From a virus: a DNA stretch of 53,446 nucleotides. The stretch spans positions 1 to 53,446 of IMG/VR virus record IMGVR_UViG_3300013285_000579; one strand, written 5' to 3'. Positions 16,461-23,792 of the stretch are shown in pieces. The first letter of the stretch is position 1, and every line of letters begins with the position of its first letter. The notes beneath the pieces were generated by a model. The model saw only the letters and a list, made by a program, of their open reading frames with translations. It searched no databases and was not told the origin of the DNA. The position numbers were made by a program, and so were the translations under genes.

Positions 16461-17239
16461 TGATTTACTTCTTAAGTGGCTTGCCACGATCGGGCTCAAC
16501 ATTGTTGGGTTCGATATTGAATCAAAACCCAGATGTTTATGTTTCACCAACAAGTCCTTTATTGGACTTGTTGTGCCTACAGAACGAAGCATTGAACAGG
16601 GTTAAAGAACAATATACATTTGATGATGTAAAGCAATCGGAATCGATTTACAACGCATTGCCAAAGGCTTTTTACCAGCATATAACCAAACCCCACATCA
16701 TTGACAAGCACAGAGCTTGGGCACGAAATGTTATGCCAGCACAGATGCACATTAGTAGTGACCCCAAAGTCATTTGCACCTATCGGCCTGTTGCTGAAGT
16801 TGTGGTTAGTTTTCTAAAGCTAGTTAACAAAGACCCCAACAACTTTATTGATGCTGCATTGCGAGAAAAGCGTATAGCTATTACTACTGAGAATCGTGCA
16901 AAAGAGTTGTGGGAAGGCTATATCAGCGATCCATGGCAAAGTCTGCAAATAGGATTAGAGAACTACAAACAGAACTTGTATTTCGTTTCATACAGTGAGT
17001 TAATTGCCGACCCTACCATTACTATTGACGGTGTCTATGACTTTCTTGGCATAGAGCGGTATCAGCATGAATTTGACAACATCAGCAACAGTTGCGGCGA
17101 ATCAAAAGACGCCGCATGGGGACTCAAAGACCTACATACTATCAGACCTAAACTAGCTAAAACTAGTGATGATCCTGTAACCGTGTTAGGTGAGAATTTG
17201 TGTAAATACTTTAATCAATTTGATATTAAACGAGTATAA
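16460..17239 (+). CDS. Sulfotransferase family protein
   Basis: 259 residues. The 5'-phosphosulfate-binding loop is GLPRSGST (~7-14), followed by SILNQNPDVYVSPTSP, nearly the same layout as the first sulfotransferase at 13356. The 3'-phosphate motif region is VICTYRPVAEVVVSFLK (~108-124), and a YFVSYSELIADP segment (~173-185) is typical of the family. Predicted to transfer sulfate from PAPS to an acceptor hydroxyl, probably on a glycan. The start overlaps the upstream stop by one base, and an RCC1 adhesin follows after 3 nt, so it is embedded in the adhesin operon. Confidence 0.75.
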   Translation: MIYFLSGLPRSGSTLLGSILNQNPDVYVSPTSPLLDLLCLQNEALNRVKEQYTFDDVKQSESIYNALPKAFYQHITKPHIIDKHRAWARNVMPAQMHISSDPKVICTYRPVAEVVVSFLKLVNKDPNNFIDAALREKRIAITTENRAKELWEGYISDPWQSLQIGLENYKQNLYFVSYSELIADPTITIDGVYDFLGIERYQHEFDNISNSCGESKDAAWGLKDLHTIRPKLAKTSDDPVTVLGENLCKYFNQFDIKRV

Positions 17240-17242
17240 CAC

Positions 17243-18385
17243 ATGACCAACAAGACCTCTCTCACATTAACGCAAGCGTACAGCAAGCAATTAAGCGGCA
17301 CTTGGCCTACTACTTGGTATGTCCCGCCGCAGTATTTATGGGCCTGGGGTACTAATGCTTATGGTAGGCTGGGACTAGGTGATACTACTAATCGTTCAAG
17401 TCCGGTGCAAGTTGGCGCACTTGGCACCTGGTCAGTTATTTCAGCTGGGGTTCTAGTAACGGCCGCAATTAAAAAAGATGGCACATTGTGGTGCTGGGGT
17501 TCTAGTAACGGACAAGGTGCAGTAGGTGACGGTACAACCTCACCTAGATCCAGCCCAACTCAAGTAGGTGCATTGACCAGCTGGACGTTAGTTGCAGCAT
17601 GCGGTCAGAGCGTTAATGCGATTAAAAATAACGGAACCCTTTGGGCCTGGGGATGGAATGGTTATGGTATGCTAGGCGACGGGACAGTGATTAGTAAATC
17701 CAACCCCGTGCAAGTGGGTATATTGACTAACTGGCTGACGATAGCATCCGGTCGATATCAAGTTATTGCAACAAAAACAGATAATACACTTTGGATTTGG
17801 GGTAAGAACAACGTCGGACAGCTAGGCCTAGGTGACACTATATCCCGATCTAGTCCAGTACAAGTAGGTGCACTGACTACCTGGAAATCAGGTTTTGCTG
17901 GTGGCCAAAATTCAATGGTGATCAAAACAGATGGGACACTATGGGCTTGGGGTATTAACACCTGGGGTCAACTAGGGCTAGGTGATACCATCAGCCGGTC
18001 CAGCCCAGTGCAAGTGGGTCTACTAACTACATGGCAGACGGCCGACGGCAACGGAGAGACTGCTATAGTTGCATCCCGAACAGATGGTACTGTTTGGACT
18101 TGGGGCAGAAACCTCGGCGGTGGACTTGGTCTAGGTGACACTATTAGTCGTTCTAGTCCGGTACAAGTTGGCTCGTTGACTAACTGGCTGTTAGTTTCTA
18201 GTAGTGGGTATTCAGCAGTAGCAATCAAAACAGACGGTACCCTTTGGACCTGGGGTAGCAACTACTATGGCCAACTAGGTCAAGGTAATACTATTGACCG
18301 ATCTAGCCCGGCACAAGTTGGGGCTGCAGCCGCGTGGCAGTCGGTGTCAGGCGGATATAACTGGTGTGTCGCAATCTCCAACTAA
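17243..18385 (+). CDS. Anchor-motif RCC1 tail adhesin
   Basis: 380 residues. The N-terminus (LTLTQAYSKQLSGTWPTTW) carries the anchor motif of the two glycine-rich adhesins (10779, 15186). It joins directly to seven RCC1 repeats (~28-380), each with a W-x-WG core such as LWIWGKNNVGQLGLG. The second and third repeats lack the full LGLGD. The protein combines the anchor of one adhesin family with the propeller of the other (2001, 4942), direct evidence of module exchange. Receptor binding is inferred. Confidence 0.75.
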   Translation: MTNKTSLTLTQAYSKQLSGTWPTTWYVPPQYLWAWGTNAYGRLGLGDTTNRSSPVQVGALGTWSVISAGVLVTAAIKKDGTLWCWGSSNGQGAVGDGTTSPRSSPTQVGALTSWTLVAACGQSVNAIKNNGTLWAWGWNGYGMLGDGTVISKSNPVQVGILTNWLTIASGRYQVIATKTDNTLWIWGKNNVGQLGLGDTISRSSPVQVGALTTWKSGFAGGQNSMVIKTDGTLWAWGINTWGQLGLGDTISRSSPVQVGLLTTWQTADGNGETAIVASRTDGTVWTWGRNLGGGLGLGDTISRSSPVQVGSLTNWLLVSSSGYSAVAIKTDGTLWTWGSNYYGQLGQGNTIDRSSPAQVGAAAAWQSVSGGYNWCVAISN

Positions 18386-18400
18386 AATAAATTTCAACAT

Positions 18401-18422
18401 CAGGTAACTTAGTAAATACTTG
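18401..18422 (+). promoter_or_regulatory. Hairpin/TAAATA element, second copy
   Basis: 19 of 22 bases match 13334-13355. The stem CAGGTA/TACTTG keeps pairing through a G-U pair. TAAATA is at 18413-18418 and the ATG at 18426 is 7 nt beyond. Confidence 0.45.
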
Positions 18423-18425
18423 ACA

Positions 18426-18992
18426 ATGAAATTAAACTTAGGCTGCGGGTACAATCAGTTACCTGGATATATTAATGTAGACCATGACCCAATCTGTAAA
18501 CCAGATGTAGTTGCTGATCTGGAAGCAACTCTTCCATTCGAAGATAACTCGGTAGATGAGATTTATCTGCACCACGTGTTAGAACATCTGGGTCAGACAA
18601 CCAAAACATACTTCAGTGTATGGAAAGAGTTCTATAGAATTCTCAAAGATCAAGGTGTAATCAGAATCATAGTGCCGCATTGGCAACATGAAAACTTTCA
18701 TCACGATCCTACGCATGTACGCAAAGTAACACCCGTTGGAGTAGATATGTTCAGTCAAGCACGCAACATGAACACTATCCGCACGGGTGGCAATGAGACT
18801 ACATTGGGTCTTCAACTTGGAATTGACATTGGTGTAACTGAAGTTGGTTATGATCTAATGCCGGACTTTGAAAAGATGATGCAAGGCCAGTCATCCCATG
18901 TAATAGAGCATGAAGCGAACAAGTATAACAATACTTGCTATCAAGTTCAAATCAATGCAAAAGCACACAAGCCCCCAAGGAGCACACTATGA
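18426..18992 (+). CDS. SAM-dependent methyltransferase
   Basis: 188 residues from the ATG at 18426; a TTG two codons upstream is rejected. Class I SAM fold: motif I LNLGCGYNQLPGYINVD (~4-20), acidic motif II INVDHDP, then VDEIYLHHVLEHLG (~45-58) and a YRILKDQGVIRIIVPHW motif (~72-90). This matches small methyltransferases in glycan clusters that act on sugars or polyketides. The acceptor is unknown. The stop overlaps the next ATG (ATGA), and the gene opens a run of modification genes after the adhesins. Confidence 0.75.
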   Translation: MKLNLGCGYNQLPGYINVDHDPICKPDVVADLEATLPFEDNSVDEIYLHHVLEHLGQTTKTYFSVWKEFYRILKDQGVIRIIVPHWQHENFHHDPTHVRKVTPVGVDMFSQARNMNTIRTGGNETTLGLQLGIDIGVTEVGYDLMPDFEKMMQGQSSHVIEHEANKYNNTCYQVQINAKAHKPPRSTL

Positions 18993-19615
18993 TTTTTGAC
19001 AAGAAAGTTATTATCATTGATGACTTCTACACTGATCCATATGCAGTACGTCAAATAGCATTAAATGCAGAGTATGAAGATGTACCGGGTATCAAGAATT
19101 ATCCAGGTAATAATTCAGTTAAGTCATTCTGGAGTGATGAACTAACTGAACTAGTGTGTAGAGCGACAGGTGAGAACATTGAACCAGAACCTAGTTCCAG
19201 TTGTGGTCATTTCAGATACACTCCTGCTGCTGCTTCCTCTAGGCAAATCATTCACTTTGACCCTAAGCCAACTCAGTGTTGGGCTGGTGTAGCATATCTC
19301 AGTTTACCCGAACACTGTATCCCTGATGCCGGTACTAAGATATACTCACACAAGCGCACTGGTATTAGCACCGCACCCAAAGATCATATTGAATCAAGTA
19401 TCATTGGTGTGCGTACTGTAGAAGATATGAAAACTTTCTTCGAAACTGAAGGACTAGATGAATCACTATGGCAACCCGAATTAACAGTTGAAATCAAATT
19501 CAACCGATTAGTACTGTTCAGACCTTGGTTATGGCACGGAATCTCTAATCACTTCGGAACTGATGTTACCGACAGCAGATTAACTCAGCTAATATTTCTG
19601 CAACCTAAAGGATAA
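18989..19615 (+). CDS. Putative 2OG-Fe(II) oxygenase (DUF6445-like)
   Basis: 208 residues from the ATG at 18989, chosen because it overlaps the upstream stop (ATGA) and starts MIFDKKVIIIDDFYTDP. Likely iron ligands are H and D in IIHFDPKPTQCWAGVAYLS (~90-108) and the distal H in LVLFRPWLWHGISNHFG (~170-187), with a downstream Arg (DSRLTQLIFL) able to bind 2-oxoglutarate. The layout fits prolyl-hydroxylase-like small oxygenases. Substrate unknown; hydroxylation of a sugar, protein or lipid is possible. Confidence 0.6.
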   Translation: MIFDKKVIIIDDFYTDPYAVRQIALNAEYEDVPGIKNYPGNNSVKSFWSDELTELVCRATGENIEPEPSSSCGHFRYTPAAASSRQIIHFDPKPTQCWAGVAYLSLPEHCIPDAGTKIYSHKRTGISTAPKDHIESSIIGVRTVEDMKTFFETEGLDESLWQPELTVEIKFNRLVLFRPWLWHGISNHFGTDVTDSRLTQLIFLQPKG

Positions 19616-19619
19616 AAAC

Positions 19620-20249
19620 ATGAAAAAAATTCTCATCATGGGCCTACCCGGGGCCGGCAAAACATTCTTAGCAAGCGAGGTTAAGAAGCAACTACAAGAG
19701 AATGGTTGTACTGTGGATTGGTTCAATGCCGATGTTATTAGGCAGCAGAATGATGACTGGGACTTTAGCCCAGAAGGTCGAGTTCGACAGTCACTCAGAA
19801 TGAAAGAGCTAGCAAAGAATTCTACTGCCGATTATGTTATATGTGACTTTGTTGCCCCACTCATTGAAATGAGAACCAACTTTGCCGCAGACTGGACTAT
19901 CTGGGTAGACACTATTAATGAAGGTCGATATGCAGACACTAACAGTGCATTTGTCTCACCGACTACCTATGACTTCAAAATAACCGAGCAAGATGCAGTA
20001 AAGTGGGCTAAGTTCATCGTTGAACATATGTTCGCAAAGAAAGCTACAAGTGATGAATCAATTATTCGCAGTTTGGTGAAAGCAGTTAGTTGGCGCATTA
20101 CTGGGACATTGTCTATCTTTGCCATCAGCTATGTAGTCGCGGGCGATATCGTAGTATCCAGCACAATCGCATTTATTCAATTAATCTGGAACACCGGGCT
20201 ATACTTAGTGCATGAAAGAATTTGGAATAGGGTAACCTGGGGCAAATAG
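19620..20249 (+). CDS. APS-kinase-like P-loop kinase fused to a DUF2061 membrane domain
   Basis: 209 residues. The Walker A motif is GLPGAGKT (8-15). The segment VDWFNADVIRQQ (~32-43) aligns with the APS-kinase LDGDNVR region, although DGD is replaced by NAD. YVICDFVAPLIEMR (~78-91) and IWVDTINEGRYADTN (~98-112) match the kinase core. From ~145 a DUF2061 domain follows: SLVKAVSWRITGTLSIFAISYVVAGD, then LVHERIWNRVTWGK, with two membrane segments. APS kinase makes PAPS, the donor for the sulfotransferases encoded nearby. The fusion would tether the kinase to the membrane. Phosphorylation of another substrate cannot be excluded. Confidence 0.65.
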   Translation: MKKILIMGLPGAGKTFLASEVKKQLQENGCTVDWFNADVIRQQNDDWDFSPEGRVRQSLRMKELAKNSTADYVICDFVAPLIEMRTNFAADWTIWVDTINEGRYADTNSAFVSPTTYDFKITEQDAVKWAKFIVEHMFAKKATSDESIIRSLVKAVSWRITGTLSIFAISYVVAGDIVVSSTIAFIQLIWNTGLYLVHERIWNRVTWGK

Positions 20250-20253
20250 CAAC

Positions 20254-20282
20254 TTGCATTCAGTGGTTAACTATGTTATGAT
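20254..20282 (+). promoter_or_regulatory. Possible sigma70 promoter ending at an ATG
   Basis: TTGCAT (20254-20259), a 17-nt spacer, then TATGAT (20277-20282). A start 7-8 nt downstream would fall on the ATG at 20290, making a leaderless message. Confidence 0.3.
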
Positions 20283-21006
20283 ATCGTCAATGGACAATAC
20301 ACTTAACTTATTTTATTCACGCGAAGCCCAAATTGAGAATGCATACATCATTACGGTAAAAGGTAATGAGTCATCCGAAAAATACTCTGCCCGATGCAGA
20401 AACTCATGCGACCAAGTGGGTATGAAGTACAAAGTTTGGGATGCATTTGACGGTACTAGGGGTCCGATCACTACACCGGATCAATGCATAGATGATTCGT
20501 TCATGCGCTTACTCAAAGTAACAGACCACTATCTTACCCGAGGGGAAGTTGCTTGCGCATTAAGTCACATCAGTCTATGGGTTCATTGTGCGAAGATTGA
20601 CAAGCCTATTATCATCTTAGAACATGACAGTATCATGGTTCAACGAATTGAAGCATTGAACACATATAATTCAATTGTATATCTAGGTGGCAGTGAATGG
20701 GCAGAGCAACGTTGGCCTATGTATCACGTCCCTCCTTTTGCAAGTGAAGGCCCTAACTACTTGTTTATCTGTCGCGCACACGCCTATGCAATTGATCCTG
20801 TGGTTGCTAAGAATCTACTTGCCCATGTGTTGAAGATGGGCATTCACGCCCCACTAGATATCATTATGAAAGCTGACTTGTTCAATATCTCGCATCAGGG
20901 CTTGTTTGCTTATGATAAGAATATCGATCTTGTTAATGACACAACTATCAAGTCTCGTCCTACAGCAGGCAGAACAACTGACCGTAACGACAACCTATCG
21001 ACTTAA
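20278..21006 (+). CDS. GT25-like glycosyltransferase
   Basis: 242 residues from the ATG at 20278; the ATG at 20290 is equally possible, and neither has a Shine-Dalgarno. The family pattern is visible in order: NAYIITVKGNESSEKYSARC, YKVWDAFDG, TRGEVACALSHISLWVHC and PIIILEHDSIMV (the acidic EHD cluster). These match the glycosyltransferase 25 (LPS biosynthesis) family, in which the E/D-x-D region binds metal and UDP-sugar. The C-terminal part is short. It probably adds a hexose to a glycan. A methyltransferase gene follows after one base. Confidence 0.7.
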   Translation: MISSMDNTLNLFYSREAQIENAYIITVKGNESSEKYSARCRNSCDQVGMKYKVWDAFDGTRGPITTPDQCIDDSFMRLLKVTDHYLTRGEVACALSHISLWVHCAKIDKPIIILEHDSIMVQRIEALNTYNSIVYLGGSEWAEQRWPMYHVPPFASEGPNYLFICRAHAYAIDPVVAKNLLAHVLKMGIHAPLDIIMKADLFNISHQGLFAYDKNIDLVNDTTIKSRPTAGRTTDRNDNLST

Positions 21007-21007
21007 T

Positions 21008-21613
21008 ATGTATAAATTTAGCATGGATTTTAACATGGGCAGAGGCGCGATGCAAAACATCAGCACCTTGGTATCTACTTACGGTGTACCAAGCACAGTG
21101 ATTGAAGTTGGAGTGTTTGAAGGTGGTACTACGTTTTGGATTAGTGAGCAGCTAGCGAAGACTAATCAAACAGCACGTGTATACGCAATCGATCCGCACG
21201 TTGGTAGCAATGATATGAGCGAAGATTTTAATGTAATCCAGCAGAACTTTGCATACAACTTAGCAGCACACCCTGCTAAAAATGTAACTTACATTCAGAA
21301 GCACAGCAAAGACGGACTGATTGATTTAATCAATGCAGGCGTAAAAGCTGAACTAATCTACATCGACGGTGATCATAAAGCTGCTGAAGTATTAACTGAC
21401 TTGGTACTATCTTGGGAGCTACTTAAAGTCGGTGGCATCATATTATGTGATGATACTACTACTTGGAAGTACAAAGACATTAACGGAACACAATCTGCTC
21501 AAATGAGTCCTAGGCTTGCAGTTGAAACCTTCATTCAGTGCAACTGGCATAAACTAAATGTATTGAGCATTCCGGATGGGGCACAGACTGCCTTCATTAA
21601 AATTCAAGAATAA
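21008..21613 (+). CDS. Class I SAM-dependent methyltransferase (Methyltransf_24 type)
   Basis: 201 residues from the ATG at 21008; longer in-frame extensions overlap the GT25 gene and are rejected. Motif I is VIEVGVFEGGTTFWI (~27-41), motif II VYAIDPHVGSNDMS (~57-70), then LIYIDGDHKAAEVLTDL (~115-131) and LLKVGGIILCDDTTTW (~137-152). The DGDH and CDD motifs are typical of O-methyltransferases that use a divalent metal or act on sugars. The acceptor is unknown. Context suggests glycan methylation. Confidence 0.7.
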   Translation: MYKFSMDFNMGRGAMQNISTLVSTYGVPSTVIEVGVFEGGTTFWISEQLAKTNQTARVYAIDPHVGSNDMSEDFNVIQQNFAYNLAAHPAKNVTYIQKHSKDGLIDLINAGVKAELIYIDGDHKAAEVLTDLVLSWELLKVGGIILCDDTTTWKYKDINGTQSAQMSPRLAVETFIQCNWHKLNVLSIPDGAQTAFIKIQE

Positions 21614-21660
21614 CATACTAATTCTCAGCCGACCCTAGCATACTGATAAGTAGTTATCTA

Positions 21661-22095
21661 ATGAACGTGTTCCAACTTAACTATACTGCTAGACTCCAGC
21701 AATGGTATGATCTACGCACTAGGCTTATAGGCCTAAACATGCTTGAAAAATGTATCGAAATCGATAATTGGTGGCAAAAAGCTCCATTAGTAAATCACCA
21801 TTTACATCTGTTGGATAGTCTAGCATGGCCCGGTCCCTGGGACCTTTTGGAAGAAAATACCTACTGTACGGTTGCAAGAGCGCTAGGGATGTGTTATACT
21901 CTACTATTGATCGGTGTAGAAGACATTGAACTAGTCGAAGCGACTGATCCGCAAGGGGAAGATATGGTACTAGTCCTGGTCGACCGCGCTAAGTATGTAC
22001 TTAATTATTGGCCCGATACCGTAGTAAATAACTGTTCAACCGATTTTACAGTAAAACGTCATGTAGACGTATCCGCAATCAAATTAAAATTATAA
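21661..22095 (+). CDS. Hypothetical protein upstream of nrdA
   Basis: 144 residues; not recognised. It opens MNVFQLNYTARLQQWYDLR, is rich in Trp (WQKAPLVNHHLHLLDSLAWP), and continues YTLLLIGVEDIELVEATDPQ. No signal peptide or nucleotide-binding loop is seen. It lies 9 nt before nrdA in the same direction, so it is probably co-transcribed with the nucleotide-reduction genes. Confidence 0.5.
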   Translation: MNVFQLNYTARLQQWYDLRTRLIGLNMLEKCIEIDNWWQKAPLVNHHLHLLDSLAWPGPWDLLEENTYCTVARALGMCYTLLLIGVEDIELVEATDPQGEDMVLVLVDRAKYVLNYWPDTVVNNCSTDFTVKRHVDVSAIKLKL

Positions 22096-22104
22096 TAGGC
22101 AATT

Positions 22105-23760
22105 ATGAACATTAACGTAGTTAAACGTAACGGGGAAATTGTTCCCCTCGATATTTCGAAAATACAAAGGCAGGTAGCACACGGGTGCAGGGGTATTGAT
22201 AACGTCAGTCCTAGTATGATTGAAATCAAGGCTCAGATCGAGGTACGCGATGGAATGAGTACAAAAACCATCGATGAACTACTATTAAAAGCAATGGTTA
22301 ACCTGATCGATGAGAGTGAAAACAGCGACATTAACAATGTGAATTATCAGTATGTAGCAGGCAGGCAGAAGGTCAGTATGCTACGTAAAGAGGTATACGG
22401 TACATATGATCCTCCCTCACTGTATGATATCGTAGTCACTAATATCGCAGCGGGTATGTACACCACTGCCCTACTTGAGTGGTACACCAAAGAAGAATGG
22501 GATATCATTAACCTGTTTCTTGACCACAGCAAGGACGAAAATTACACTTACGCAGCTATCGCTCAATTAACCGAAAAGTACTTAGTGCAAAACCGTGCTA
22601 CTGGTCAAATCTTTGAGAGCCCACAGATTCGGTATGCAATCGCAGCCGCCACTGCCTTCCACGCAGAACCAAAAGACAAGAGATTGAAGTATGTCAAAGA
22701 GTATTACGAATGCGCAAGTGATGGTCAGTTTACTCTTGCTACCCCTGTTCTCGCTGGCCTTGGTACTACTACTAAGCAGTTTTCTAGTTGCGTACTTATC
22801 TCTAGCGATGATACACTTGACTCTATTTTCGCCTCGGGTGAAATGATGGCCAAGTATGCTAGCAAACGTGCTGGCATTGGGTTAGAGATTGGTCGCATTC
22901 GCCCTCTTGGCGCAGCAATTCGTAACGGTGAAATCAAACACACGGGTATGATTCCTTTTCTTAAGAAATGGTTCTCTGACTTGCGTAGTTGCAGTCAAGG
23001 TGGCATTCGCAATGCGTCATGCACCGTTACATTCCCGGTATGGCACTACCAGTTCGAAGACCTCATAGTACTAAAGAACAATCAAGGCACCGAAGAAACT
23101 CGCGTTCGTCAAATGGACTACAGTGTTGTAGTCAACAAGATGTTCTGGAATCGTTATCGCAACAATGAAAACATCACCCTGTTCGATCCGCATGAAGTGC
23201 CTGATCTGTATGAAGCATACTACCGAGACAGTGATGAGTTTACTAAGTTGTACGCATCGTATGAAGCTAGAAACGATATCAAGAAGAAAGTCCTGCCCGC
23301 AGTAGAAATCTTCAAGAACGGTATTCTAAAAGAACGCACCGACACCGGTCGCATCTATCTAGTGAATATCGACAATGTTATCAATCAAGGTCCGTTCGAT
23401 ACTAAAGTAGATCCAATCTATCAATCTAATTTATGTCTTACCGGTGATACTACGATTCAGATTATGGATACTAATAAAACTATTCACTCAATCTCTCTTG
23501 AGGATTTTGTCAATAAATTTGATGCTGGTTATATGTCAAATATAAAAGTTAGAAGTTCAAATATCTTAACTGGTGAAGTAACTTGGAATGCAGTGAGTAA
23601 CGCCGCTAAAACAGCAACAGTCACTGAATTAATTGAAATCGAAGATGAATCTGGTAAAATTATTAGATGTACATTGGATCATCAGATATATACTACAAAT
23701 CGTGGTTATGTTAGAGCCGGCGACTTAGTAGAAACTGACGAGTTATGTGTTGAAATTTGA
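22105..23760 (+). CDS. nrdA: NrdA N-terminal part fused to a split-intein N-half
   Basis: 551 residues. Residues 1-~90 are an ATP-cone (VVKRNGEIVPLDISKIQRQV). Residues ~150-443 are the class Ia large-subunit barrel, including ATPVLAGLGTTTKQFSSCVL (the active-site Cys equivalent to E. coli C225) and TGRIYLVNIDNVINQGPFD. At residue 444, after QSNL, the enzyme sequence changes to an intein: block A CLTGDTTIQI (444-453) and block B with T-x-x-H (T523, H526, in RCTLDHQIYTTNRGY). The frame stops after DLVETDELCVEI. The missing catalytic region is supplied by the product starting at 24725. Trans-splicing is needed for activity. Confidence 0.9.
   Translation: MNINVVKRNGEIVPLDISKIQRQVAHGCRGIDNVSPSMIEIKAQIEVRDGMSTKTIDELLLKAMVNLIDESENSDINNVNYQYVAGRQKVSMLRKEVYGTYDPPSLYDIVVTNIAAGMYTTALLEWYTKEEWDIINLFLDHSKDENYTYAAIAQLTEKYLVQNRATGQIFESPQIRYAIAAATAFHAEPKDKRLKYVKEYYECASDGQFTLATPVLAGLGTTTKQFSSCVLISSDDTLDSIFASGEMMAKYASKRAGIGLEIGRIRPLGAAIRNGEIKHTGMIPFLKKWFSDLRSCSQGGIRNASCTVTFPVWHYQFEDLIVLKNNQGTEETRVRQMDYSVVVNKMFWNRYRNNENITLFDPHEVPDLYEAYYRDSDEFTKLYASYEARNDIKKKVLPAVEIFKNGILKERTDTGRIYLVNIDNVINQGPFDTKVDPIYQSNLCLTGDTTIQIMDTNKTIHSISLEDFVNKFDAGYMSNIKVRSSNILTGEVTWNAVSNAAKTATVTELIEIEDESGKIIRCTLDHQIYTTNRGYVRAGDLVETDELCVEI
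23434..23757 (+). other. N-intein of a split NrdA intein
   Basis: 108 residues beginning with the nucleophilic Cys at 23434-23436. Blocks A and B are present and C-terminal blocks F and G are absent; they are in the gene at 24725. The DNA becomes visibly more AT-rich here than in the flanking nrdA coding sequence. Confidence 0.88.
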
Positions 23761-23768
23761 TTACCAAG

Positions 23769-23776
23769 AATAAATA
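23769..23776 (+). promoter_or_regulatory. T4-late-like box AATAAATA before the HNH gene
   Basis: It lies in the 32-nt gap between the N-intein stop and the HNH start, followed by TAAGGAAAT as a Shine-Dalgarno. It could give the endonuclease its own transcript. Confidence 0.4.
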
Positions 23777-23792
23777 CATATAAGGAAATTAT

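Noticed and set aside
2001-18385. Diversity-generating retroelement acting on adhesins
   Set aside because: No reverse transcriptase gene or template/variable repeat pair was seen in the window.
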